NCBI RefSeq assembly: GCF_010645065.1
Contig: NZ_JAADZW010000021.1
Location: forward strand, 26,909 to 90,908
Reading direction: 5' to 3'
Length of the DNA stretch: 64,000 nucleotides
Origin: Flavobacterium fluviatile
GTDB lineage: Bacteria > Bacteroidota > Bacteroidia > Flavobacteriales > Flavobacteriaceae
Both the position numbers and the translations under genes were made by a program. Below, piece by piece: positions 16,822-25,986 of this stretch (positions are counted from its first letter, which is position 1; each line of letters begins with the position of its first letter). The notes beneath the pieces were generated by a model that saw only the letters and a program-made list of their open reading frames with translations, was not told the origin of the DNA and did no database searches.

Positions 16822-19800
16822 ATGAATAAGAATTCCGTTCATTTTCTAAAAAAAACACTACGTGTACTTCTTTGGTGCGTGGGTTCTGTGATTGCACTTT
16901 TATTACTTCTCATTATTTTAATCCAGGTCCCGTCAATTCAGAATTTCGTTAAGGATAAAGCGGTAACTTATCTTCATAAAAAGATTAAAACCAAAGTTTC
17001 TTTAGATCATATTTCAATAAAATTTCCAAAAGATGTAGTGCTGGAAGGTTTTTATTTTGAAGACCAGAAAAAAGATACTCTATTGGCCGGAAAACGTCTG
17101 GAAGTTGATGTTGATCTTTTTAAGCTGGTAAGCAGCGAACTCGAAATCAATTCGGTTTCACTGGAAAATGTAAAAGCGAACATTTCCAGAAATAAAGATG
17201 GTGTTTTTAATTTCGATTACATTATTAAAGCTTTCGAATCAAAAGAACCAAAAGTTGAAGATCCGGATGCTAAACCTTTTAAAATATCAGTTGTAAAAGT
17301 TAATCTGGATCATGTGAAATTCAATTTTAAAGATGATTATTCTAAAAATGATATTGCGGTAAACCTAACACACTTTGACACAAAATTCAATGGTTTCGAT
17401 TTAGATAAAATGAATTTTGATATTCCAAACATTAATCTCAATGGATTAAAATTGATTTTAGATCAGGAGGCGGTGGAAAAAGTTGCCGAAGTTTCTGTGG
17501 AAACCGTTGATACTATTTCAAAAAGGAAAGATTTTAAATTAAAATTAGACAAAATTTCCTTGTCTAAAATTGATGTTTTATATGATAATAAAGATTCCGG
17601 ATTAGATTCCGGAATCAGGTTAGGGACTTTAAATTTAACAGTTAATGAAATCGATCTTAATAAACAGCTTTTGGATTTTGATACTTTTGAAGTTGAAAAT
17701 CTTAAAGGAAATTTACGACTGGGTGCAAAAGATAAGCAGATTCAGGCACCAAGCCTCGACACAACCGCAATAAAACAAGCAGGCTGGAAAGTAAAACTTG
17801 CCGACGTGGATATTCAGAATATAGATTTCAAGTTTGATGATATGCAGTCAAAAGCTGTTCCAAAAGGAATTGATTACAGTCATTTGGATCTGGATAAATT
17901 CAATTTGAAAGCCAGTAAATTATATTATGCCAATGATACGATTTCGGGAAATATCAAAGGACTTGCCGTTACAGAAAAAAGCGGATTAAATATTCAGTCT
18001 TTAAAAACAGATTTTTTCTACGGTCCTAAAAATGCATCTCTCAATAATTTATATTTGAGAACCCCTCAGACACTTGTAAAAGATAAAATTATAGTGGAGT
18101 ACAAATCGATTGCCTCTCTGAAAAAAGAACCTGGAAACCTTTCAGTTGATGCCAATTTGAATCAGTCTAAAATTGGATTTAAAGATATTTTGCTTTTTGC
18201 TCCGGATCTTCAAAAACAAAATCCGTTTAAAAGTAATCCAAATGCAATTTTATATTTGAACACCCGTGTCAGGGGAAAAATAAAAGATCTGGATATTCCA
18301 AAGTTTGAGATGAGCGGGATTGGAACTACCAGAGTTTCCCTTTCGGGGAATATAAAAGGACTTCCTGATGCTCAGAAATCATACTATAATCTGGATATAA
18401 AAAATATATCAACTACTTCAAAAGACATCACTACGTTTGTACCAGCCGGAACAATTCCGAAAAATATTCAATTGCCTTCAAAAATTAATTTAAAGGGAAA
18501 ATTTAAAGGTTCTGTTCAGAATTTCAAAACCAATCTGGCTTTAAGCAGCAGTTTTGGAAATGCAAAAGTTGACGGAATGTTTGATCAGCGAGTAAAAAAC
18601 CGTGAGCGATATGATGCTTCAGTAAGCCTTACAGAATTTGATCTCGGAAGATTAATCAAAAATGATTCGATTGGAAAAATTTCGCTTAAAGCAAAAGTAA
18701 AAGGGAACGGCCTTAATCCAAAAACAGCAAACGCAGCAATTGACGGTTTGGTGCAAAAAGCAGTTTTTAACCGATATACTTACAGGGATTTAGCTTTAAA
18801 AGGGAATATTGAAAATGGTTCGTTTGCGGTGAAATCAGGAATGAAAGATCCAAACCTTAATTTTGATTTGACAGCAAGCGGTGATACCAAAGAGAAATAT
18901 CCAACGATAAAATTAAAACTTAATCTAGATATTGCCGATTTAGAGAAACTGAATCTGCACGCCGGACCAATGAAACTCCGGGGAAATGTTGATGCTGATA
19001 TTACCAATAGCAATCCGGATTTTTTAAACGGAAAAGTATTTCTTTCGAATATCCAGATTTTACAAAAAGAGGAACCAATTGTTCTGGATTCTATCAGGGT
19101 TTTGGCTTTTGCAGATAAAGACAGCAATTCGATAAAAATTTCATCTCAGTTTTTAAAAGCTGAAGTAGTTGGAAAATATAAATTGACAACATTGACCACA
19201 GCAATTAAAAAGTCCATTTCTAAATATATTGATCTTAAAAACCCAAAAGTAAATGCTGAATCTGATGAACAGCGCCTTGCTTTTACATTAAAAGTAGATA
19301 ATGATCCGGTATTATTTAAGCTAATTCCTAAACTTACAGGTTTAGAGCCTTTAACGATTACAGGGAATTACAATAACCAAACAGACTCACTGCAGGTTAA
19401 AGGAACTATTCCAAGAATTGTGTATGCAAACAATACCATTTCTGACGGAAGAATAAATATCGAGGCTCAGGAAAATGCTTTGGTATATTCAGTTTCCGTA
19501 GCTACAATAGAAAGCGGATCGCTAAAAATTCCATATACAAGTCTATCCGGTCAGGTACAAAATAATATTTTGACTTATGCGCTTGAAGTTCAGGATGCAA
19601 AAGAAGAACAACAATATTTTATAGCAGGGGAATTAAAAGCAGAAGATTCAAAAAATATTTTTAAGATAAATGCTGAAAATTTTGTTCTTAATTATGAAAA
19701 ATGGAACATTGATCCTGAAAATGCTGTTGAATTTGGCGATAAAAGACTTTACATCAATAAATTTTATCTGTCTAATGCAGGAAATGAGTTGAAAATCCAA

Positions 19801-21924
19801 TCTCAGGGAGATCGCAATAATGCTCCATTGCAGATAGACTTTGTAAACTTCAATATTGAGACCATTATGAATATGGTCAAAAAGGATGAAGTTTTAATGG
19901 AGGGCTTAATAAATGGTTCTGCATTAGTTGAAAATGTAATGACTAATCCAACTTTTACATCCGACTTAAAGATTGATGATTTTACTTTTAAAGGAGAAAA
20001 GGTTGGCGATCTTGAAGTCAAAGTGGATAATAAAACAAGCAATACACTTGCTGCTAATGTGCAATTGACCGATGAAGGGAATGATTTAAAACTCGATGGT
20101 GATTATAAAACAGACTCAGGAATTTTTGATTTAAATATCGATATCAATAAACTAAATATCAAAAGTATTCAGGGTTTCAGCATGGATAATATTTCAGAAG
20201 GAAGTGGTCATCTCTCAGGTAATTTTAAAGTTACCGGAACTACGAAAGCACCACAGATTAACGGTGAATTGAATTTTAATGATGCAGCGTTCAGGGTTAC
20301 CCAACTCAATTCCTATTTTAAAATAGGAAGAGAAAAAATTACGTTTGATAATGAAACCATTTCGTTTGAGAAATTTTCTGTGTTAGACGAAAATGACAAT
20401 GAATTGTTTTTAGACGGAACAATCAAATCACCAGATTTTACCAAATTTGATTTTGACCTGATAGTTCAGGCAAACGATTTCAGGGCTGTAAACTCCAAAG
20501 CGAAAGACAATGATCTGTTTTATGGTGATTTATTTTTGGACACCAAATTAAATATCAAAGGAAATCTGGACAGTCCGGTTGTTGATGGTACAATTAAAAT
20601 CAACAAAGAGACAAATTTTTCAGTTGTGTTACCCCAGTCTGATCCTTCCATTGCAGACAGAGAAGGAATTGTAGAGTTTGTCAATGAAGATAATATGTAT
20701 CTCAAACAGACAATTGATATGAAAAAGCAACTCAACGAGTCTGAATTGAAAGGGATGGATGTAAATGTTGCCATTACAATCGATAAGGAAGCAGAGCTGA
20801 ATTTGATTATCGACAAAGGAAACGGGGATTACCTAAAATTAAAAGGGGAAGCCGAATTGGTTGGAGGAATTGATCAGTCCGGAAAAACAACCTTGGTTGG
20901 GAAATACGAATTTTCAGAGGGAGCTTACGAAATGAATTTTAATGGAATAAAAAGAAAATTTGAAATTCAGAAAGGGAGTTATATTACCTGGAACGGCGAA
21001 CCAACAATGGCAAATGTGAGCATAACAGCAGTTTACAAAGTTGATGCAGCGCCAATTGATCTGGTTGGTTCACAATTAGCGGCAGAAAGCAGTGCTGTGA
21101 GAAACACCTATAAGCAAAAACTTCCAATACAGACTCTGCTGAAAATGAATGGAGAATTGTTGAAGCCTGAAATTTCATTCGGAATTAATTTACCTGAGGG
21201 AAATTATAATGTTTCATCAGATGTTGTTGAGGTTACTCAGGCAAAACTTAAACAGCTGGAACAGGACCCTGCAGAAATGAACAAGCAGGTTTTTGCTCTT
21301 TTGTTACTAAACAGGTTTGTAGGAGAAAATCCTTTTGCAAGCGAAAGCGGAGGTACAAGTGCAGAATCTATTGCAAGACAGAGTGTAAGCAAGATTCTTT
21401 CACAACAATTAAACAATCTGGCAAGCGAACTCGTGACAGGGTTTGAAGTAAATTTTGACTTAGAATCGACAGAAGATTATACTTCCGGCACGCTGGAAAA
21501 CAGAACTGATCTGAATGTCGCGGTTTCTAAAAATCTGCTGAACGACAGATTGAAAGTAACCGTAGGAAGCAGTTTCGGGGTTGAAGGACAGGAAAGAGCT
21601 AATGAGGAAAGTGCCAATATAGCTGGAGATGTCGCATTGGATTATCAGCTTACTAAAGACGGACGTTATATGGTAAGGGCCTATCGAAAAAATGAATATC
21701 AGGTAGCTTTTGAAGGTCAGGTAGTAGAAACTGGTATAGCATTCATTATTACAATGAGTTATAATAAATTCAGAGAACTTTTTCATCGTTCCGAAAAAGA
21801 AAAAGAACTGATAAAAGAAGAAAAGCTTCGTAAAGAAAAAGAGAAACAAAAAAAGAAAGAGGAGAAAGAAAAAGAAGAAAATCAACCCGAAAATCAAATT
21901 GAAGGAAATGAACAAAAAACATAA
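16822..21924 (+). CDS. tamB: Translocation/assembly module protein TamB
   Basis: A 1700-residue AsmA/TamB-type envelope protein. A single N-terminal transmembrane helix (~14-34, VLLWCVGSVIALLLLLIILIQ) anchors it in the inner membrane. It is followed by ~1550 residues of beta-rich repeats with FDGTIKxP-like and LxLxGxxK strands, forming the elongated groove that spans the periplasm. The conserved TamB C-terminal domain (DUF490) occupies ~1250-1660, and a charged KEK-rich tail ends the protein (~1665-1700). Family role: moving lipid or supporting outer-membrane protein insertion with a BamA-like partner. Its stop overlaps the start of tamL by 17 bp, so the two are translationally coupled. Confidence 0.95.
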   Translation: MNKNSVHFLKKTLRVLLWCVGSVIALLLLLIILIQVPSIQNFVKDKAVTYLHKKIKTKVSLDHISIKFPKDVVLEGFYFEDQKKDTLLAGKRLEVDVDLFKLVSSELEINSVSLENVKANISRNKDGVFNFDYIIKAFESKEPKVEDPDAKPFKISVVKVNLDHVKFNFKDDYSKNDIAVNLTHFDTKFNGFDLDKMNFDIPNINLNGLKLILDQEAVEKVAEVSVETVDTISKRKDFKLKLDKISLSKIDVLYDNKDSGLDSGIRLGTLNLTVNEIDLNKQLLDFDTFEVENLKGNLRLGAKDKQIQAPSLDTTAIKQAGWKVKLADVDIQNIDFKFDDMQSKAVPKGIDYSHLDLDKFNLKASKLYYANDTISGNIKGLAVTEKSGLNIQSLKTDFFYGPKNASLNNLYLRTPQTLVKDKIIVEYKSIASLKKEPGNLSVDANLNQSKIGFKDILLFAPDLQKQNPFKSNPNAILYLNTRVRGKIKDLDIPKFEMSGIGTTRVSLSGNIKGLPDAQKSYYNLDIKNISTTSKDITTFVPAGTIPKNIQLPSKINLKGKFKGSVQNFKTNLALSSSFGNAKVDGMFDQRVKNRERYDASVSLTEFDLGRLIKNDSIGKISLKAKVKGNGLNPKTANAAIDGLVQKAVFNRYTYRDLALKGNIENGSFAVKSGMKDPNLNFDLTASGDTKEKYPTIKLKLNLDIADLEKLNLHAGPMKLRGNVDADITNSNPDFLNGKVFLSNIQILQKEEPIVLDSIRVLAFADKDSNSIKISSQFLKAEVVGKYKLTTLTTAIKKSISKYIDLKNPKVNAESDEQRLAFTLKVDNDPVLFKLIPKLTGLEPLTITGNYNNQTDSLQVKGTIPRIVYANNTISDGRINIEAQENALVYSVSVATIESGSLKIPYTSLSGQVQNNILTYALEVQDAKEEQQYFIAGELKAEDSKNIFKINAENFVLNYEKWNIDPENAVEFGDKRLYINKFYLSNAGNELKIQSQGDRNNAPLQIDFVNFNIETIMNMVKKDEVLMEGLINGSALVENVMTNPTFTSDLKIDDFTFKGEKVGDLEVKVDNKTSNTLAANVQLTDEGNDLKLDGDYKTDSGIFDLNIDINKLNIKSIQGFSMDNISEGSGHLSGNFKVTGTTKAPQINGELNFNDAAFRVTQLNSYFKIGREKITFDNETISFEKFSVLDENDNELFLDGTIKSPDFTKFDFDLIVQANDFRAVNSKAKDNDLFYGDLFLDTKLNIKGNLDSPVVDGTIKINKETNFSVVLPQSDPSIADREGIVEFVNEDNMYLKQTIDMKKQLNESELKGMDVNVAITIDKEAELNLIIDKGNGDYLKLKGEAELVGGIDQSGKTTLVGKYEFSEGAYEMNFNGIKRKFEIQKGSYITWNGEPTMANVSITAVYKVDAAPIDLVGSQLAAESSAVRNTYKQKLPIQTLLKMNGELLKPEISFGINLPEGNYNVSSDVVEVTQAKLKQLEQDPAEMNKQVFALLLLNRFVGENPFASESGGTSAESIARQSVSKILSQQLNNLASELVTGFEVNFDLESTEDYTSGTLENRTDLNVAVSKNLLNDRLKVTVGSSFGVEGQERANEESANIAGDVALDYQLTKDGRYMVRAYRKNEYQVAFEGQVVETGIAFIITMSYNKFRELFHRSEKEKELIKEEKLRKEKEKQKKKEEKEKEENQPENQIEGNEQKT

Positions 21925-24223
21925 TCATATAAAAAAACAATATGTAAAGTATTTTGTACTGCTGTCTTTATTTTTTGTTTTGGGATGCAGCAATACTAAA
22001 TATTTACCTGAAGGGGATTTATTATACACAGGAGGATCTGTAACTATAAAGGATTCTGTGATAAAGAGAAAAGACAGAAAGGCACTTGAAAATGAGATGG
22101 AAGGAATGTTGCGGCCCAAACCCAATAAGCAGATATTAGGCCTGCGTCCCAAATTATGGATTTATAACATAGCCGGCGAGCCTAAAAAAGAAAAAGGATT
22201 TAGATATTGGCTTAGAAATAAAGTAGGTGAACCGCCTGTCTTATTTAGCAAGGTTGATTTGGATTATAACGCTTCTATTTTACGGAATTTTTCTGAAAAC
22301 AGAGGGTATTTTAAAACGCGTGTAAGTGCCGACTCGACAGTTTCAAATAAAAGGGTTACTGCTGAATATACTGTCGAGCCGAAAAAACAATACATCATAA
22401 AAAGTGTAACATTTCCGGATGACTCTTTAAAAATGTCTAAAATTATTGGCAGATCAAGTAAGAGAAGTTTATTGAAAGCAGGAAACCCGTACGATCTGGA
22501 TATTATAAAAGCTGAAAGGGAAAGAATCGATGCCAGATTAAAAGAACGTGGATATTACTATTTTAATCCCGATTACATACTGGCCAAAGTTGATAGCAGC
22601 AAAGGAGATCATGAAGTAAACATTAGATTGGTTATAAAAGATGATGCTCCTGTAAAGGCTCTTACTGCTTACAAAATTGACAAAATTTTCGTGTATCCAA
22701 ATTTTTCTTTGTCTAATGATAGCATCGTTTACAGAAAAAAAGATATCACCCAATATAAAGATTTCACGATAATTGATACGGCTGATACTTTTGAGCCCAG
22801 GATTTTCGACCGTACTATTTATTTTAAAAAAGGGGACTGGTATAACCGAAAAGATCATAACCTGACTTTGAATCGTTTTGTAAACCTGGGTACATTTAAC
22901 TTTGTAAAAAATGAATTTAAGGTTTCAGACAGTATTCCAAAAACATTGGATTCCTATTACTATCTTACATTGTTGCCTAAAAAGTTTATTCGGGTTGAGG
23001 TCTTGGGGAAAACGAATTCTGCCAGTTATACCGGGTCTGAAATTAATGTAAACTGGAATCACAGAAACTTTTTTCGTGGAGCAGAACTGTTCACGCTTTC
23101 TGTGTTTGGTGGTGCCGATTTCCAGCTTGGAGGACCCAATAAAGGAAGAAATATTTATAAAATTGGAGCCGAAACAAGTCTGACATGGCCAAGGTTTATT
23201 TCTCCGTTTAATTTGCAGGGAAGCAGTGAATTTGTTCCCAGAACCAAGGCTACTTTACGTTATGAATATCAAAAAAGAACACAGCTTTATGCACTAAATT
23301 CCTTTAATGCTTCTTTTGGTTATTTATGGAAAGAAAATATCCGTAAAGAACATCATTTAAATGTAATGGACATTACGTATGTAAGTCCAAATCATGTAAC
23401 AGCTGAATATTTAGAAGATATACAACAGGATCCCGCACTCGCCAGGGTAATTGAAAAACAGCTTATTTTTGGCCCTACTTATAATTATACCTACACCAAT
23501 ACCATGCAAAAACGCCGTAAAAACACCATTTATTTTAATGGTGAATTAGATTTGGCGGGAAATATAACTGGTTTGGTAACCGGGGCTAATGTTAAAGAAG
23601 ACAATCAAAAAACCATATTTGATGTTCCCTTTAGTCAGTATGTAAAGATAAAAACCGATTTCAGGCACTACTTAAAACTTGGAAAAGAGAGTGAACTGGC
23701 GAGCAGACTAATTGTTGGGGCTGGATTTGCTTACGGAAATTCGTCTATGCTGCCGGCATCAAAACAATTTGTAATTGGAGGGACAAACAGTATAAGGGCT
23801 TTCCGGGCAAGATCACTGGGGCCTGGTAGTTATGTGGTTCCGGAAACAACAAGTACTTATGTACCGGATCAGTCTGCCGATTTAAAACTGGAGTTTAATA
23901 CAGAATACAGGGCTACTCTTTTTAGTATTGTAAAAGGGGCAGTTTTCCTGGATGCGGGTAATATCTGGCTCTTAAATACAGATCCTAACAGGCCTGGTGC
24001 CGAAATTTCAAAAGATTTTATGAAACAGCTTGCCGTTGGAGCAGGAGTTGGACTGCGCTTTGATGTTTCTTTTTTTGTTTTAAGAACGGATTTAGCTATT
24101 CCGCTTAGAAATCCTGCACTTCCTGATGGTCAGCGATGGGTTATTGATGATATTAATTTTGGAAGCGGCTCATGGCGAAAAGACAATCTTATCTTAAATA
24201 TAGCCATTGGATATCCTTTTTAA
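21908..24223 (+). CDS. tamL: Translocation and assembly module lipoprotein TamL (BamA-like)
   Basis: I chose the ATG at 21908 rather than the TTG three codons upstream because it places the signal peptide normally. The result is a 771-residue lipoprotein. The signal sequence ends in the lipobox VLGC with the lipidated Cys at ~27. POTRA-like repeats (~30-390) precede an Omp85 barrel (~400-771) ending in the aromatic signature IGYPF. The lid-type motif VIGGTNSIRAFRARSLGPGSY is present at ~625-645 and belongs to the Omp85 IRGF class. Bacteroidota use this lipidated BamA relative as the partner of TamB; the overlap with tamB supports that pairing. Confidence 0.93.
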   Translation: MNKKHNHIKKQYVKYFVLLSLFFVLGCSNTKYLPEGDLLYTGGSVTIKDSVIKRKDRKALENEMEGMLRPKPNKQILGLRPKLWIYNIAGEPKKEKGFRYWLRNKVGEPPVLFSKVDLDYNASILRNFSENRGYFKTRVSADSTVSNKRVTAEYTVEPKKQYIIKSVTFPDDSLKMSKIIGRSSKRSLLKAGNPYDLDIIKAERERIDARLKERGYYYFNPDYILAKVDSSKGDHEVNIRLVIKDDAPVKALTAYKIDKIFVYPNFSLSNDSIVYRKKDITQYKDFTIIDTADTFEPRIFDRTIYFKKGDWYNRKDHNLTLNRFVNLGTFNFVKNEFKVSDSIPKTLDSYYYLTLLPKKFIRVEVLGKTNSASYTGSEINVNWNHRNFFRGAELFTLSVFGGADFQLGGPNKGRNIYKIGAETSLTWPRFISPFNLQGSSEFVPRTKATLRYEYQKRTQLYALNSFNASFGYLWKENIRKEHHLNVMDITYVSPNHVTAEYLEDIQQDPALARVIEKQLIFGPTYNYTYTNTMQKRRKNTIYFNGELDLAGNITGLVTGANVKEDNQKTIFDVPFSQYVKIKTDFRHYLKLGKESELASRLIVGAGFAYGNSSMLPASKQFVIGGTNSIRAFRARSLGPGSYVVPETTSTYVPDQSADLKLEFNTEYRATLFSIVKGAVFLDAGNIWLLNTDPNRPGAEISKDFMKQLAVGAGVGLRFDVSFFVLRTDLAIPLRNPALPDGQRWVIDDINFGSGSWRKDNLILNIAIGYPF

Positions 24224-24307
24224 ATTCACAACTATTATTTTCAAATTGAGAATAGTAGTGTCAATAGGAAATAATGGATAAATTACTTAACTTTTAATTT
24301 AAAATTG

Positions 24308-24329
24308 TAGTATTAATACTAAATTTAGT
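24308..24329. promoter_or_regulatory. Two overlapping palindromes upstream of the DUF2851 gene
   Basis: TAGTATTAATACTA (24308-24321) and TACTAAATTTAGTA (24316-24329) are each perfect 14-bp palindromes sharing six bases. Together they give three 5-bp half-sites TAGTA/TACTA/TAGTA at a regular 9-bp step, 38 bp before the start codon. This may be an operator for a dimeric regulator. Confidence 0.35.
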
Positions 24330-24366
24330 ACCTTAGAGAAATAATTATTTCTAAAAGTCTATTAAA

Positions 24367-25638
24367 ATGAAAGAAGATTTTCTTCATTATCTCTGGAGGT
24401 TTAAGAAATTTGACACCCTGAATTTAAAAACTATAAGCAACGAAGAAGTTACAATTATAAATACTGGGAATTATTTAGAACTTGCCGGACCTGATTTTTT
24501 TAATGCACAAATTAAAATAGGAAATCAAAAATGGGCAGGAAATGTAGAGATACACTTAAAAGCTTCTGACTGGTATTTGCATCTTCATGAAAAAGATAAA
24601 GCTTATGATAATGTCATATTACATGTTGTTTGGGAATATGATGCTGATATTTACAAAAGAAATAATGCTGAAATTCCAGTTTTGGTTTTAAAGGATTACG
24701 TATCTCCTGAAACCATTTTGAATTACAACAGACTAAAATCTCCAAAATCGTGGATTTATTGTGAAAAACAAATCGCCAATATACCGGGATTTGTTTTTAA
24801 AAATTGGCAGGAACGTTTATTCTTTGAACGTTTAGAAAGAAAATCACAAGCTATTTATGATTTACTTAAGGAAACAAATCAGGATTGGGAAGCGGTTTTG
24901 TTTTGTTTATTAGCGAAGAATTTTGGTTTGAATACTAATGGAAATGCATTTTTGCAATTGGCAAAAGCAATTCCGTTTTCTATTATTCGGAAAGAAAGTT
25001 TCGAGCTTGAAAACCTTGAAGCTTTATTTTATGGAATAACGGGTTTACTGGATGCGGATAAAGAAGATGTTTATTTTAAGGATTTAAAATTCAGGTATTT
25101 TTATCTGCTGCATAAATATCAGATCCCAAAAGTGTATGTTGAGCCAGTTCAGTTTTTTAAGCACAGGCCGGATAATTTCCCTACAATTCGTCTTTCGCAG
25201 TTAGCGGCATTATATCATCAGTATCAAAACCTGTTCTCTAAAATAATGGAGTTGAAATCGATTGATAGTATTTATAAGTTATTTGATGTTTCAGTCAGTT
25301 TATACTGGAAAAATCATTATCAATTTGACAAAGAAAGTCCAAAGAAAGCAAAATCATTATCTAATTCATTTATAGATTTATTGGTCATAAATACAATAGT
25401 CCCTTTGCAGTTTGCCTATGCTAAAACCTTAAATGAGTCAGTAGCAGAAGATTTAATTTCTATTTTGGATGGCATATCACCGGAGAAAAATTCCATTATC
25501 GAAAAATTTAATTCATTTGGGATCACTTCTCAAAATGCTTTTGAAACTCAGTCTTTACTGCAGCTTAAAAGTCAATATTGCGATATTAGCGGCTGTATGA
25601 AATGTGCAGTTGGTATAGAGTTGTTAAAAAGCAATTAG
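24367..25638 (+). CDS. DUF2851 family protein
   Basis: A 423-residue protein that matches the DUF2851 family over its whole length: the start KEDFLHYLWRFKKFD, the block AGPDFFNAQIKIG and WAGNVEIHLKASDWYLH, then NVILHVVWEYD, and near the end a Cys-containing CDISGCMKCAVGIELL. The N-terminal part has an endonuclease-like look (GPDFFNA, E-x-H, H-x-D-W) and the C-terminal CxxxCxxC could bind a metal; both are my inference. Function is unknown. No signal peptide is present. The PspC gene begins 59 bp downstream but has its own promoter-like box. Confidence 0.85.
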   Translation: MKEDFLHYLWRFKKFDTLNLKTISNEEVTIINTGNYLELAGPDFFNAQIKIGNQKWAGNVEIHLKASDWYLHLHEKDKAYDNVILHVVWEYDADIYKRNNAEIPVLVLKDYVSPETILNYNRLKSPKSWIYCEKQIANIPGFVFKNWQERLFFERLERKSQAIYDLLKETNQDWEAVLFCLLAKNFGLNTNGNAFLQLAKAIPFSIIRKESFELENLEALFYGITGLLDADKEDVYFKDLKFRYFYLLHKYQIPKVYVEPVQFFKHRPDNFPTIRLSQLAALYHQYQNLFSKIMELKSIDSIYKLFDVSVSLYWKNHYQFDKESPKKAKSLSNSFIDLLVINTIVPLQFAYAKTLNESVAEDLISILDGISPEKNSIIEKFNSFGITSQNAFETQSLLQLKSQYCDISGCMKCAVGIELLKSN

Positions 25639-25668
25639 GATAACAAATATATCAACTGGAAAATTTTG

Positions 25669-25676
25669 TATTTTTG
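25669..25676 (+). promoter_or_regulatory. Candidate promoter -7 box of the PspC gene
   Basis: TATTTTTG fits TAnnTTTG and is followed by CCAG, 21 bp before the PspC start codon. No convincing -33 element was seen. Confidence 0.35.
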
Positions 25677-25697
25677 CCAGACTTTATAACTTGAAAA

Positions 25698-25925
25698 ATG
25701 TCACTAATTTTAAAACTGAAATTCTTTTTCGAAAAATACGGTTTTCATGTATCTTCCAGATTAGCAGATAAGCTGGGAATGCGTGTTACAAATGTTCGGC
25801 TTTTTTTTATTTATATTTCTTTTGTCACAGTTGGTTTGGGCTTTGGTGTTTATCTTACCCTTGCTTTCTGGATTAAGCTAAAAGATTTAATTAGGGCGAA
25901 AAGAACCTCGGTGTTTGATTTGTAA
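25698..25925 (+). CDS. PspC domain-containing membrane protein
   Basis: A 75-residue protein. Its middle is the PspC family signature, GMRVTNVRLFFIYISFVTVGLGFGVYLTLAFWIKL at ~27-60, with one long transmembrane segment. The first 25 residues are basic and amphipathic. PspC proteins are part of phage-shock-like envelope stress responses in other bacteria. In Bacteroidota this small stand-alone form has no established role. It ends at a strong bidirectional terminator shared with the convergent permease. Confidence 0.82.
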   Translation: MSLILKLKFFFEKYGFHVSSRLADKLGMRVTNVRLFFIYISFVTVGLGFGVYLTLAFWIKLKDLIRAKRTSVFDL

Positions 25926-25930
25926 ACAAA

Positions 25931-25967
25931 AAAAGGATTATAAAGTGTAAGCTCTATAATCCTTTTT
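25931..25967. terminator. Bidirectional terminator between PspC and the permease
   Basis: AAAAGGATTATA (25931-25942) is the exact inverse of TATAATCCTTTT (25955-25966), with a 12-nt loop. A-run and T-run ends serve both strands. It lies just after the PspC stop and 20 bp from the permease stop. Confidence 0.85.
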
Positions 25968-25986
25968 ACATATAAGAAGAATATCC

